The notes beneath the pieces were generated by a model that was given only the letters and a program-made list of their open reading frames with translations, was not told the DNA's origin and did not search any database. Shown here piece by piece: positions 21,723-36,149 of a stretch of 64,000 nucleotides of DNA. Made by a program: the position numbers and the translations under genes. The DNA comes from Petrolisthes cinctipes (Eukaryota; Arthropoda; Malacostraca; Decapoda; Porcellanidae). The first letter of the stretch is position 1, and each line of letters opens with the position of its first letter. The stretch is from assembly GCA_033782935.1 (NCBI GenBank), contig JAWQEG010000377.1:496001-560000 (forward strand), in the 5' to 3' direction.

Positions 21723-24700
21723 ATATCTCAAATTCAGGCTCAAAACACCCGAAAATTCAATATTTAGGGGTCCCAGAAGCGATCTGTACATGCCTACTCC
21801 GTGTTAGAGTATTTTCAAAATTCATGCTCAAAACATACTGAAAATCGATCTTTTAGGTGAACAAAAGTCGATATGTGCATGCATCTTCAGTACCCATTTA
21901 TATCTCAAATTCAGGCTCAAAACACTCGAAAATTCAATATTTTGGGGTCCCAGAAGCAATCTGTACATGCCTACTCAGTGTTAGAGTATTTTCAAAATAC
22001 AGGCCCAAAACATGCTGAAAATCGATATTTTAGATGCCCAAAGTCAAGATGTGCATGTATCTTCTGTACCCGTTTATATCTCAAATTCAGGCTCAAAACA
22101 CCCGAAAATTCAATATTTTGGGGTCCCAGAAACATTCTGTACATGCCTACACAGTGCTAGAATATTTTCAAAATATAGGCTAAAAACATGCTAAAAATCG
22201 ACATTTTAGGTGCCAAAAAATCGATATCTCAAATTCAGTCCCAAAACACCCGAAAATTCGATATTTAGAGGTCCCAGAAGGTATCTGTACATGCCTACTC
22301 CGTGTTAGATTATTTTCAAAATACAGGCCAAAAACATACTGAAAATCGATCTTTTAGGTGCCCAAAAGTCGATATGTGCATGCATCTTCTGTACCCGTTT
22401 ATATCTCAAATTCTGGCCCTAAACACCCGAAAATTCGATATTTTGGGGTCCCAGAAGCGATCTGTACATGCCTACTCCGTGTTAGAGTATTTTCAAAATT
22501 CAGGCCCAAAACATGCTGAAAATCGATATTTTTGGTGCCAAAAGTCAATATGTGCATGTATCTTCTGTACCCGTTTATATCTCAAATTCAGGCTCAAAAC
22601 ACCCGAAAATTCAATATTTTGGGGTCCCAGAAGCAATCTGTACATGCCTACTCCGTGTTAGAGTATTTTCAAAATACAGGCCAAAAACATGCTGAAAATC
22701 GATCTTTTAGGTGCACAAAAGTCGATATGTGCATGCATCTTCTGTACCCGTTTAAATCTCAAATTCTGGCCCTAAACACCCGAAAATTCGATATTTTGGG
22801 GTCCCAGAAGCGATCTGTACATGCCTACTCCGTGTTAGAGTATTTTCAAAATTCAGGCCCAAAACATGCTGAAAATCGATATTTTTGGTGCCCAAAGTCA
22901 ATATGTGCATGTATCTTCTGTACCCGTTTATATCTCAAATTCAGGCTCAAAACACCCGAAAATTCAATATTTTGAGTTCCCAGAAGCAATCTGTACATGC
23001 CTACTCAGTGCTAGAATATTTTCAAAATATAGGCTAAAAACATGATAAAAATCGATCTTTTAGGTGCCAAAAAGTCGATATCTCAAATTCAGTCCCAAAA
23101 CACCCGAAAATTCGATATTTAGAGGTCCCAGAAGGTATCTGTACATGCCTACTCCGTGTTAGAGTATTTTCAAAATACATGCTCAAAACATACTGAAAAT
23201 CGATCATTTAGGTGCACAAAAGTCGATATGTGCATGCATCTTCAGTACCCGTTTATATCGCAAATTCAGGCTCAAAACACCCGAAAATTCAATATTTTGG
23301 GGTCCCAGAAGCAATCTGTACATGCCTACACAGTGCTAGAATATTTTCAAAATATAGGCTAAAAACATGTTAAAAATCGACATTTTAGGTGCCAAAAAAT
23401 CGATATCTCAAATTCAGTCCCAAAACACCCGAAAATTCGATATTTAGAGGTCCCAGAAGGTATCTGTACATGCCTACTCCGTGTTAGAGTATTTTCAAGA
23501 TACAGGCCAAAAACATACTGAAAATCGATCTTTTAGGTGCCCAAAAGTCGATATGTGCATTCATCTTCTGTACCAGTTTATATCTCAAATTCTGGCCCTA
23601 AACACCCAAAATTCGATATTTTGGGGTCCCAGAAGCGATCCGTACATGCCTACTCCGTGTTAGAGTATTTTCAAAATTCAGGCTCAAAACATGCTAAAAA
23701 TCGATATTTTTGGTGCCCAAAGTCAATATGTGCATGTATCTTCTGTACCCGTTTATATCTCAAATTCAGGCTCAAAACACCCGAAAATTCAATATTTTGG
23801 GGTCCCAGAAGCAATCTGTACATGCCTACTCAGTGCTAGAATATTTTCAAAATATAGGCTAAAAACATGCTAAAAATCGATCTTTTAGGTGCCAAAAAGT
23901 CGATATCTCAAATTCAGGCTCAAAACACCCGAAAATTCAATATTTAGGGGTCCCAGAAGCGATCTGTACATGCCTACTCCGTGTTAGAGCATTTTCAAAA
24001 TACATGCTCAAAACATACTGAAAATCGATCTTTTAGGTGCACAAAAGTCGATATGTGCATGCATCTTCAGTACCCATTTATATCTCAAATTCAGGCTCAA
24101 AACACTCGAAAATTCAATATTTTGGGGTCCCAGAAGCAATCTGTACATGCCTACTCAGTGTTAGAGTATTTTCAAAATACAGGCCCAAAACATGCTGAAA
24201 ATCGATATTTTAGATGCCCAAAGTCAATATGTGCATGTATCTTCTGTACCCGTTTATATCTCAAATTCAGGCTCAAAACACCCGAAAATTCAATATTTTG
24301 GGGTCCCAGAAGCATTCTGTATATGCCTACACAGTGCTAGAATATTTTCAAAATATAGTCTAAAAACATGCTAAAAATCGACATTTTAGGTGCCAAAAAA
24401 TCGATATCTCAAATTCAGTCCCAAAACACCCGAAAATTCGATATTTAGAGGTCCCAGAAGGTATCTGTACATGCCTACTCCGTGTTAGAGTATTTTCAAA
24501 ATACAGGCCAAAAACATACTGAAAATCAATCTTTTAGGTGCCCAAAAGTCGATATGTGCATGCATCTTCTGTACCCGTTTATATCTCAAATTCTGGCCCT
24601 AAACACCCGAAAATTCGATATTTTGGGGTCCCAGAAGCGATCTGTACATGCCTACTCCGTGTTAGAGTATTTTCAAAATTCAGGCCCAAAACATGCTGAA

Positions 24701-25661
24701 AATCGATATTTTTGGTGCCCAAAGTCAATATGTGCATGTATCTTCTGTACCCGTTTATATCTCAAATTCAGGCTCAAAACACCCGAAAATTCAATATTTT
24801 GGGGTCCCAGAAGCAATCTGTACATGCCTACTCTGTGCTAGAATATTTTCAAAATAAAGGCTAAAAACATGCTAAAAATCGATCTTTTAGGTGCCAAAAA
24901 GTCGATATCTCAAATTCAGTCCCAAAACACCCGAAAATTCGATATTTAGGGGTCCCAGAAGCGATCTGTACATGCCTACTCCGTGTTAGAGTATTTTCAA
25001 AAATTCATGCTCAAAACATACTGAAAATCGATCTTTTAGGTGCACAAAAGTCGATATGTGCATGCATCTTCAGTACCCATTTATATCTCAAATTCAGGCT
25101 CAAAACACCCGAAAATTCAATATTTTGGAGTCCCAGAAGCAATCTGTACATGCCTACTCAGTGTTAGAGTATTTTCAAAATACAGGCCCAAAACATGCTG
25201 AAAATCGATATTTTAGATGCCAAAAGTCAATATGTGCATGTATCTTCTGTACCCGTTTATATCTCAAATTCAGGCTCAAAACACCCGAAAATTAAATATT
25301 TTGGGGTCCCAGAAGCAATCTGTACATGCCTACACAGTGCTAGAATATTTTCAAAATATAGGCTAAAAACATGCTAAAAATCGACATTTTAAGTGCCAAA
25401 AAATCGATATCTCAAATTCAGTCCCAAAACAACCGAAAATTCGATATTTAGAGGTCCCAGAAGGTATCTGTACATGCCTACTCCGTGTTAGAGTATTTTC
25501 AAAATACATGCTCAAAACATACTGAAAATCGATCTTTTAGGTGCCCAAAAGTCGATATGTGCATGCATCTTCAGTACCCGTTTATATCTCAAATTCAGGC
25601 TCAAAACACCCGAAAATTAAATATTTTGGGGTCCCAGAAGCAATCTGTACATGCCTACTCC
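21723..25661. repeat. 3.5-3.9 kb block, copy 2 of 3
   Basis: The offset to copy 1 is 3860 bp up to about 22655 and 3536 bp beyond it. The 324-bp difference equals one B (176) plus one C (148), namely the B1-C2 pair at 18795-19118 of copy 1. The private markers reappear at about 21857 (ggtgaacaaaag), 22971 (ttttgagttccc), 23042 (catgataaaaatc), 23203 (gatcatttagg) and 23257 (tatcgcaaattc). Confidence 0.8.
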
Positions 25662-27989
25662 GTGTTAGAGTATTTTCAAAATTCATGCTCAAAACATACT
25701 GAAAATCGATCTTTTAGGTGAACAAAAGTCGATATGTGCATGCATCTTCAGTACCCATTTATATCTCAAATTCAGGCTCAAAACACTCGAAAATTCAATA
25801 TTTTGGGGTCCCAGAAGCAATCTGTACATGCCTACTCCGTGTTAGAGTATTTTCAAAATTCAGGCCCAAAACATGCTGAAAATCGATATTTTTGGTGCCC
25901 AAAGTCAATATGTGCATGTATCTTCTGTACCCGTTTATATCTCAAATTCAGGCTCAAAACACCCGAAAATTCAATATTTTGGGGTCCCAGAAGCAATCTG
26001 TACATGCCTACACAGTGCTAGAATATTTTCAAAATATAGGCTAAAAACATGCTAAAAATCGACATTTTAGGTGCCAAAAAATCGATATCTCAAATTCAGT
26101 CCCAAAACACCCGAAAATTCGATATTTAGAGGTCCCAGAAGGTATCTGTACATGCCTACTCCGTGTTAGAGTATTTTCAAAATACATGCTCAAAACATAC
26201 TGAAAATCGATCTTTTAGGTGCCCAAAAGTCGATATGTGCATGCATCTTCTGTACCCGTTTATATCTCAAATTCTGGCCCTAAACACCCGAAAATTCGAT
26301 ATTTTGGGGTCCCAGAAGCGATCTGTACATGCCTACTCCGTGTTAGAGTATTTTCAAAATTAAGGCCCAAAACATGCTGAAAATCGATATATTTGGTGCC
26401 CAAAGTCAATATGTGCATGTATCTTCTGTACCCGTTTATATCTCAAATTCAGGCTCAAAACACCCGAAAATTCAATATTTTGAGTTCCCAGAAGCAATCT
26501 GTACATGCCTACTCAGTGCTAGAATATTTTCAAAATATAGGCTAAAAACATGATAAAAATCGATCTTTTAGGTGCCAAAAAGTCGATATCTCAAATTCAG
26601 TCCCAAAACACCCGAAAATTCGATATTTAGAGGTCCCAGAAGCGATCTGTACATGCCTACTCCGTGTTAGAGTATTTTCAAAATACATGCTCAAAACATA
26701 CTGAAAATCGATCATTTAGGTGCACAAAAGTCGATATGTGCATGCATCTTCAGTACCCGTTTATATCGCAAATTCAGGCTCAAAACACCCGAAAATTCAA
26801 TATTTTGGGGTCCCAGAAGCAATCTGTACATGCCTACACAGTGCTAGAATATTTTCAAAATATAGGCTAAAAACATGTTAAAAATCGACATTTTAGGTGC
26901 CAAAAAATCGATATCTCAAATTCAGTCCCAAAACACCCGAAAATTCGATATTTAGAGGTCCCAGAAGGTATCTGTACATGCCTACTCCGTGTTAGAGTAT
27001 TTTCAAGATACAGGCCAAAAACATACTGAAAATCGATCTTTTAGGTGCCCAAAAGTCGATATGTGCATTCATCTTCTGTACCCGTTTATATCTCAAATTC
27101 TGGCCCTAAACACCCAAAATTCGATATTTTGGGGTCCCAGAAGCGATCCGTACATGCCTACTCCGTGTTAGAGTATTTTCAAAATTCAGGCTCAAAACAT
27201 GCTAAAAATCGATATTTTTGGTGCCCAAAGTCAATATGTGCATGTATCTTCTGTACCCGTTTATATCTCAAATTCAGGCTCAAAACACCCGAAAATTCAA
27301 TATTTTGGGGTCCCAGAAGCAATCTGTACATGCCTACTCAGTGCTAGAATATTTTCAAAATATAGGCTAAAAACATGCTAAAAATCGATCTTTTAGGTGC
27401 CAAAAAGTCGATATCTCAAATTCAGGCTCAAAACACCCGAAAATTCAATATTTAGGGGTCCCAGAAGCGATCTGTACATGCCTACTCCGTGTTAGAGTAT
27501 TTTCAAAATTTATGCTCAAAACATACTGAAAATCGATCTTTTAGGTGCACAAAAGTCGATATGTGCATGCATCTTCAGTACCCATTTATATCTCAAATTC
27601 AGGCTCAAAACACTCGAAAATTCAATATTTTGGGGTCCCAGAAGCAATCTGTACATGCCTACTCAGTGTTAGAGTATTTTCAAAATACAGGCCCAAAACA
27701 TGCTGAAAATCGATATTTTAGATGCCCAAAGTCAATATGTGCATGTATCTTCTGTACCCGTTTATATCTCAAATTCAGGCTCAAAACACCCGAAAATTCA
27801 ATATTTTGGGGTCCCAGAAGCATTCTGTATATGCCTACACAGTGCTAGAATATTTTCAAAATATAGGCTAAAAACATGCTAAAAATCGACATTTTAGGTG
27901 CCAAAAAATCGATATCTCAAATTCAGTCCCAAAACACCCGAAAATTCGATATTTAGAGGTCCCAGAAGGTATCTGTACATGCCTACTCC
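25662..27989. repeat. 3.5-3.9 kb block, copy 3 of 3 (truncated)
   Basis: It starts with the ggtgaacaaaag form of A2 and joins directly to the equivalent of the second B1 of copy 1, so a B2-C2-A1-B1 stretch (677 bp in copy 1) is absent. From about 25839 the offset to copy 1 is a constant 7044 bp, for example 19945 to 26989 and 20445 to 27489. It shares the aaaatttatgctc variant of copy 1, where copy 2 has agcattttcaaaatacatg. Copy 3 is therefore closer to copy 1 than to its neighbour in this stretch. Confidence 0.75.
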
Positions 27990-30900
27990 GTGTTAGAGTA
28001 TTTTCAAAATACAGGCCAAAAACATACTGAAAATCGATCTTTTAGCTGCCCAAAAGTCGATATGTGCATGCATCTTCTATACCCGTTTATATCTCAATTT
28101 CTGGCCCTAAACACCCGAAAATTCGAAATTTTGGGGTCCCAGAAGCGATCTGTACATGCCTACTCCGTGTTAGAGTATTTTCAAAATTCAGGCCCCAAAC
28201 ATGCTGAAAATCGATATTTTTGGTGCCCAAAGTCAATATGTGCATGTATCTTCTGTACCCGTTTATATCTCAAATTCAGGCTCAAAACACCCGAAAATTC
28301 AATATTTTGGGGTCCTAGAAGCAATCTGTACATGCCTACTCAGTGCTAGAATATTTTCAAAATATAGGCTAAAAACATGCTAAAAATCGATCTTTTAGGT
28401 GCCAAAAAGTCGATATCTCAAATTCAGTCCCAAAACACCCGAAAATTTGATATTTAGGGGTCCCAAAAGCGATCTGTACATGCCTACTCTGTGTTAGAGT
28501 ATTTTCAAAATTCATGCTCAAAACATACTGAAAATCGATCTTTTAGGTGCACAAAAGTCGATATGTGCATGCATCTTCAGTACCCATTTATATCTCAAAT
28601 TCAGGCTCAAAACACCCGAAAATTCAATATTTTGGGGTCCCAGAAGCAATCTGTACATGCATACTCAGTGTTAGAGTATTTTCAAAATACAGGCCCAAAA
28701 CATGCTGAAAATCGATAATTTAGATGCCCAAAGTCAATATGTGCATGTATCTTCTATACCCGTTTATATCTCAAATTCAGGCTCAAAACACCCGAAAATT
28801 CAATATTTTGGGGTCCCAGAAGCAATCTGTACATGCCTACACAGTGCTAGAATATTTTCAAAATATAGGCTAAAAACATGCTAAAAATCGACATTTTAGG
28901 TGCCAAAAAATCGATATCTCAAATTCAGTCCCAAAACACCCGAAAATTCGATATTTAGAGGTCCCAGAAGGTATCTGTACATGCCTACTCCGTGTTAGAG
29001 TATTTTCAAAATACATGCTCAAAACATACTGAAAATCGATCTTTTAGGTGCACAAAAGTCGATATGTGCATGTATCACAGTACCCGTTTATATCTCAAAT
29101 TCAGGCTCAAAACACCCGAAAACTCAATATTTTGGGGTCCCAGAAGCAATCTGTACATGCCTACTCAGTGTTAGAGTATTTTCAAAATACAGGCCCAAAA
29201 CATGCTGAAAATCGATATTTTAGATGCCCAAAGTCAATATGTGCATGTATCTTCTGTACCCCTTTATATCGCAAATTCAGGCTCAAAACACCCAAAAATT
29301 CAATATTTTGGGGTCCCAGAAGCAATCTGTACATAGTGCTTGAATATTTTCAAAATATAGGCTAAAAACATAATAAAAATCGACATTTTAGGTGCCAAAA
29401 AATCGATATCTCAAATTCAGTCCCAAAACACCCGAAAATTCGATATTTAGAGGTCCCAGAAGGTATCTGTACATGCCTACTCCGTGTTAGAGTATTTTCA
29501 AAATACAGGCCAAAAACATACTGAAAATCGATCTTTTAGGTGCCCAAAAGTCGATATGTGCATGCATCTTCTGTACCCGTTTATATCTCAAATTCTGGCC
29601 CTAAACACCCGAAAATTCGATATTTTGGGGTCCCAGAAGCGATCTGTACATGCCTACTCCGTGTTAGAGTATTTTCAAAATTCAGGCCCAAAACATGCTG
29701 AAAATCGATATTTTAGGTGCCAAAAAGTCGATATCTCAAATTCAGTCCCAAAACACCCGAAAATTCGATATTTAGGGGTCCCAGAAGCGATCTGTACATG
29801 CCTACTCCGTGTTAGAGTATTTTCAAAATTCATGCTCAAAACATACTGAAAATCGATCTTTTAGGTGCACAAAAGTCGATATGTGCATGCATCTTCAGTA
29901 CCCATTTATATCTCAAATTCAGGCTCAAAACACCCGAAAATTCAATATTTTGGGGTCCCAGAAGCAATCTGTACATGCCTACTCAGTGTTAGAGTATTTT
30001 CAAAATACAGGCCCAAAACATGCTGAAAATCGATATTTTAGATGCCAAAAGTCAATATGTGCATGTATCTTCTGTACCCGTTTATATCTCAAATTCAGGC
30101 TCAAAACACCCGAAAATTCAATATTTTGGGGTCCCAGAAGCAATCTGTACATGCCTACACAGTGCTAGAATATTTTCAAAATATAGGCTAAAAACATGCT
30201 AAAATTCGACATTTTAAGTGCCAAAAAATCGATATCTCAAATTCAGTCCCAAAACACCCGAAAATTCGATATTTAGAGGTCCCAGAAGGTATCTGTACAT
30301 GCCTACTCCGTGTTAGAGTATTTTCAAAATACAGGCCAAAAACATACTGAAAATCGATCTTTTAGGTGCCCAAAAGTCGATATGTGCATGCATCTTCTGT
30401 ACCCGTTTATATCTCAAATTCTGGCCCTAAACACCCAAAATTCGATATTTTAGGGTCCCAGAAGCGATCCGTACATGCCTACTCCGTGTTAGAGTATTTT
30501 CAAAATTCAGGCCTAAAACATGCTAAAAATCGATATTTTTGGTGCCCAAAGTCAAGATGTGCATGTATCTTCTGTACCCGTTTATATCTCAAATTCAGGC
30601 TCAAAACACCCGAAAATTCAATATTTTGGGGTCCCAGAAACATTCTGTACATGACTACACAGTGCTAGAATATTTTCAAAATATAGGCTAAAAACATGCT
30701 AAAAATCGACATTTTAGGTGCCAAAAAATCGATATCTCAAATTCAGTCCCAAAACACCCGAAAATTCGATATTTAGAGGTCCCAGAAGGTATCTGTACAT
30801 GCCTACTCCGTGTTAGAGTATTTTCAAAATACAGGCCAAAAACATACTGAAAATCGATCTTTTAGGTGCCCAAAAGTCGATATGTGCATGCATCTTCTGT

Positions 30901-31901
30901 ACCCGTTTATATCTCAAATTCTGGCCCTAAACACCCGAAAATTCGATATTTTGGGGTCCCAGAAGCGATCTGTACATGCCTACTCCGTGTTAGAGTATTT
31001 TCAAAATTCAGGCCCAAAACATGCTGAAAATCGATATTTTTGGTGCCCAAAGTCAATATGTGCATGTATCTTCTGTACCCGTTTATATCTCAAATTCAGG
31101 CTCAAAACACCCGAAAATTCAATATTTTGGGGTCCCAGAAGCAATCTGTACATGCCTACTCTGTGCTAGAATATTTTCAAAATATAGGCTAAAAACATGC
31201 TAAAAATCGATCTTTTAGGTGCCAAAAAGTCGATATCTCAAATTCAGTCCCAAAACACCCGAAAATTCGATATTTAGGGGTCCCAGAAGCGATCTGTACA
31301 TGCCTACTCCGTGTTAGAGTATTTTCAAAAATTCATGCTCAAAACATACTGAAAATCGATCTTTTAGGTGCACAAAAGTCGATATGTGCATGCATCTTCA
31401 GTACCCATTTATATCTCAAATTCAGGCTCAAAACACCCGAAAATTCAATATTTTGGGGTCCCAGAAGCAATCTGTACATGCCTACTCAGTGTTAGAGTAT
31501 TTTCAAAATACAGGCCCAAAACATGCTGAAAATCGATATTTTAGATGCCAAAAGTCAATATGTGCATGTATCTTCTGTACCCGTTTATATCTCAAATTCA
31601 GGCTCAAAACACCCGAAAATTCAATATTTTGGGGTCCCAGAAGCAATCTGTACAGTGCTAGAATATTTTCAAAATATAGGCTAAAAACATGCTAAAAATC
31701 GATCTTTTAGGTGCCAAAAAGTCGATATCTCAAATTCAGTCCCAAAACACCCGAAAATTCGATATTTAGGGGTCCCAGAAGCGATCTGTACATGCCTACT
31801 CCGTGTTAGAGTATTTTCAAAATTCATGCTCAAAACATACTGAAAATCGATCTTTTAGGTGCACAAAAGTCGATATGTGCATGCATCTTCAGTACCCATT
31901 T
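27990..31901. repeat. Mixed trimer domain between the 3.5-kb blocks and the 4.2-kb duplication
   Basis: Trimer starts fall at 27990, 28491, 28992, 29484, 29809, 30309, 30810, 31311 and 31803. At 29660-29808 a B1 runs directly into C sequence (gatattttaggtgccaaaaagtcg), forming a B/C chimera and shortening that unit to 325 bp. The A2 variant catgtatcacagtacc near 29071 and the B-C junction variant acatagtgcttg near 29331 match copies at about 11861 and 14301. No gene or insertion was seen. Confidence 0.7.
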
Positions 31902-32293
31902 ATATCTCAAATTCAGGCTCAAAACACCCGAAAATTCAATATTTTGGGGTCCCAGAAGCAATCTGTACATGCCTACTCAGTGTTAGAGTATTTTCAAAAT
32001 ACAGGCCCAAAACATGCTGAAAATCGATATTTTAGATGCCAAAAGTCAATATGTGCATGTATCTTCTGTACCCGTTTATATCTCAAATTCAGGCTCAAAA
32101 CACCCGAAAATTCAATATTTTGGGGTCCCAGAAGCAATCTGTACAGTGCTAGAATATTTTCAAAATATAGGCTAAAAACATGCTAAAAATCGATCTTTTA
32201 GGTGCCAAAAAGTCGATATCTCAAATTCAGGCTCAAAACACCCGAAAATTCAATATTTAGGGGTCCCAGAAGCGATCTGTACATGCCTACTCC
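31311..32293. repeat. Two adjacent 491/492-bp trimers sharing a 10-bp deletion
   Basis: The units start at 31311 and 31803 and the next begins at 32294. Both are A2-B2-C1 with the shortened B-C junction ctgtacagtgctag (near 31649 and 32139), so B is 166 bp instead of 176 bp. The first unit is one base longer because its A2 has the extra A of tcaaaaattcatg. The identical rare junction in neighbouring units indicates a very local duplication or conversion. Confidence 0.8.
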
Positions 32294-35200
32294 GTGTTAG
32301 AGTATTTTCAAAATTCATGCTCAAAACATACTGAAAATCGATCTTTTAGGTGCACAAAAGTCGATATGTGCATGCATCTTCAGTACTCATTTATATCTCA
32401 AATTCAGGCTCAAAACACTCGAAAATTCAATATTTTGGGGTCCCAGAAGCAATCTGTACATGCCTACTCAGTGTTAGAGTATTTTCAAAATACAGGCCCA
32501 AAACATGCTGAAAATCGATATTTTAGATGCCCAAAGTCAAGATGTGCATGTATCTTCTGTACCCGTTTATATCTCAAATTCAGGCTCAAAACACCCGAAA
32601 ATTCAATATTTTTGGGTCCCAGAAACATTCTGTACATGCCTACACAGTGCTAGAATATTTTCAAAATATAGGCTAAAAACATGCTAAAAATCGACATTTT
32701 AGGTGCCAAAAAATCGATATCTCAAATTCAGTCCCAAAACACCCGAAAATTCGATATTTAGAGGTCCCAGAAGGTATCTGTACATGCCTACTCCGTGTTA
32801 GAGTATTTTCAAAATACAGGCCAAAAACATACTGAAAATCGATCTTTTAGGTGCCCAAAAGTCGATATGTGCATGCATCTTCTGTACCCGTTTATATCTC
32901 AAATTCTTGCCCTAAACACCCGAAAATTCGATATTTTGGGGTCCCAGAAGCGATCTGTACATGCCTACTCCGTGTTAGAGTATTTTCAAAATTCAGGCCC
33001 AAAACATGCTGAAAATCGATATTTTTGGTGCCCAAAGTCAATATGTGCATGTATCTTCTGTACCCGTTTATATCTCAAATTCAGGCTCAAAACACCCGAA
33101 AATTCAATATTTTGGGGTCCCAGAAGCAATCTGTACATGCCTACTCTGTGCTAGAATATTTTCAAAATATAGGCTAAAAACATGCTAAAAATCGATCTTT
33201 TAGGTGCCAAAAAGTCGATATCTCAAATTCAGTCCCAAAACACCCGAAAATTCGATATTTAGGGGTCCCAGAAGCGATCTGTACATGCCTACTCCGTGTT
33301 AGAGTATTTTCAAAAATTCATGCTCAAAACATACTGAAAATCGATCTTTTAGGTGCACAAAAGTCGATATGTGCATGCATCTTCAGTACCCATTTATATC
33401 TCAAATTCAGGCTCAAAACACCCGAAAATTTAATATTTTGGGGTCCCAGAAGCAATCTGTACATGCCTACTCAGTGTTAGAGTATTTTCAAAATACAGGC
33501 CCAAAACATGCTGAAAATCGATATTTTAGATGCCAAAAGTCAATATGTGCATGTATCTTCTGTACCCGTTTATATCTCAAATTCAGGCTCAAAACACCCG
33601 AAAATTCAATATTTTGGGGTCCCAGAAGCAATCTGTACATGCCTACACAGTGCTAGAATATTTTCAAAATATAGGCTAAAAACATGCTAAAAATCGACAT
33701 TTTAAGTGACAAAAAATCGATATCTGAAATTCAGTCCCAAAACACCCGAAAATTCGATATTTAGAGGTCCCAGAAGGTATCTGTACATGCCTACTCCGTG
33801 TTAGAGTATTTTCAAAATACAGGCCAAAAACATACTGAAAATCGATCTTTTAGGTGCCCAAAAGTCGATATGTGCATGCATCTTCTGTACCCGTTTATAT
33901 CTCAAATTCTGGCCCTAAACACCCGAAAATTCGATATTTTGGGGTCCCAGAAGCGATCTGTACATGCCTAATCCGTGTTAGAGTATTTTCAAAATTCAGG
34001 CCCCAAACATGATGAAAATCGATATTTTTGGTGCCCAAAGTCAATATGTGCATGTATCTTCTGTACCCGTTTATATCTCAAATTCAGGCTCAAAACACCC
34101 GAAAATTCAATATTTTGGGGTCCTAGAAGCAATCTGTACATGCCTACTCAGTGCTAGAATATTTTCAAAATATAGGCTAAAAACATGCTAAAAATCGATC
34201 TTTTAGGTGCCAAAAAGTCGATATCTCAAATTCAGTCCCAAAACACCCGAAAATTCGATATTTAGGGGTCCCAAAAGCGATCTATACATGCCTACTCTGT
34301 GTTAGAGTATTTTCAAAATTCATGCTCAAAACATACTGAAAATCGATCTTTTAGGTGCACAAAAGTCGATATGTGCATGCATCTTCAGTACCCATTTATA
34401 TCTCAAATTCAGGCTCAAAACACCCGAAAATTCAATATTTTGGGGTCCCAGAAGCAATCTGTACATGCCTACTCAGTGTTAGAGTATTTTCAAAATACAG
34501 GCCCAAAACATGCTGAAAATCGATAATTTAGATGCCCAAAGTCAATATGTGCTTGTATCTTCTGTACCCGTTTATATCTCAAATTCAGGCTCAAAACACC
34601 CGAAAATTCAATATTTTGGGGTCCCAGAAGCAATCTGTACATGCCTACACAGTGCTAGAATATTTTCAAAATATAGGCTAAAAACATGCTAAAAATCGAC
34701 ATTTTAGGTGCCAAAAAATCGATATCTCAAATTCAGTCCCAAAACACCCGAAAATTCGATATTTAGAGGTCCCAGAAGGTATCTGTACATGCCTACTCCG
34801 TGTTAGAGTATTTTCAAAATACAGGCCAAAAACATACTGAAAATCGATCTTTTAGGTGCCCAAAAGTCGATATGTGCATGCATCTTCTGTACCCGTTTAT
34901 ATCTCAAATTCAGGCTCAAAACACCCGAAAATTCAATATTTTGGGGTCCCAGAAGCATTCTGTACATGCCTACTCAGTGTTAGAGTATTTTCAAAATACA
35001 GGCCCAAAACATGCTGAAAATCGATATTTTAGATGCCCAAAGTCAATATGTGCATGTATCTTCTGTACCCCTTTATATCTCAAACTCAGGCTCAAAACAC
35101 CCGAAAATTCAATATTTTGGGGTCCCAGAAGCAATCTGTACATGCCTACACAGTGCTAGAATATTTTCAAAATATAGGCTAAAAACATGCTAAAAATCGA

Positions 35201-36149
35201 CATTTTAGGTGCCAAAAAATCGATATATCAAATTCAGTCCCAAAACACCCGAAAATTCGATATTTAGAGGTCCCAGAAGGTATCTGTACATGCCTACTCC
35301 GTGTTCGAGTATTTTCAAAATACAGGCCAAAAACATACTGAAAATCGATCTTTTAGGTGCCCAAAAGTCGATATGTGCATGCATCTTCTGTACCCGTTTA
35401 TATCTCAAATTCTGGCCCTAAACACCCGAAAATTCGATATTTTGGGGTCCCAGAAGCGATCTGTACATGCCTACTCCGTGTTAGAGTATTTTCAAAATTC
35501 AGGCCCAAAACATGCTGAAAATCGATATTTTTGGTGCCCAAAGTCAATATGTGCATGTATCTTCTGTACCCGTTTATATCTCAAATTCAGGCTCAAAACA
35601 CCCGAAAATTCAATATTTTGGGGTCCCAGAAGCAATCTGTACATGCCTACTCTGTGCTAGAATATTTTCAAAATATAGGCTAAAAACATGCTAAAAATCG
35701 ATCTTTTAGGTGCCAAAAAGTCGATATCTCAAATTCAGTCCCAAAACACCCGAAAATTCGATATTTAGGGGTCCCAGAAGCCATCTGTACATGCCTACTC
35801 CGTGTTAGAGTATTTTCAAAAATTCATGCTCAAAACATACTGAAAATCGATCTTTTAGGTGCACAAAAGTCGATATGTGCATGCATCTTCAGTACCCATT
35901 TATATCTCAAATTCAGGCTCAAAACACCCGAAAATTCAATATTTTGGGGTCCCAGAAGCAATCTGTACATGCCTACTCAGTGTTAGAGTATTTTCAAAAT
36001 ACAGGCCCAAAACATGCTGAAAATCGATATTTTAGATGCCAAAAGTCAATATGTGCATGTATCTTCTGTACCCGTTTATATCTCAAATTCAGGCTCAAAA
36101 CACCCGAAAATTCAATATTTTGGGGTCCCAGAAGCAATCTGTACATGCC
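31902..36149. repeat. ~4.2-kb block, copy A
   Basis: The private variants agtactcattta (near 32383), cagaaacattctg (near 32621), aaaatttaatatttt (near 33424), ctaatccgtg (near 33969), catgatgaaaatc (near 34009) and gttcgagtatttt (near 35303) return downstream at an offset of 4176 bp up to about 34191, and at 3675 bp beyond about 34693. The right edge abuts copy B inside a B2-B2 doublet starting at 35980 and 36156. That doublet is the seam of the tandem duplication. Confidence 0.82.
34192..34692. repeat. 501-bp trimer present in copy A but missing from copy B
   Basis: The offset between the two 4.2-kb copies falls from 4176 to 3675 bp across this interval, a difference of exactly 501 bp. It spans the end of a C1, an A2 (from 34299, with ctctgtgttag), and a B2 with the private gataatttagatg and gtgcttgtatc changes. 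At the matching point in copy B (about 38368) the flanking C reads atcgacattttaggtgccataaaatc. One whole trimer was lost, or was gained in copy A, by exchange between in-register units. Confidence 0.82.
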
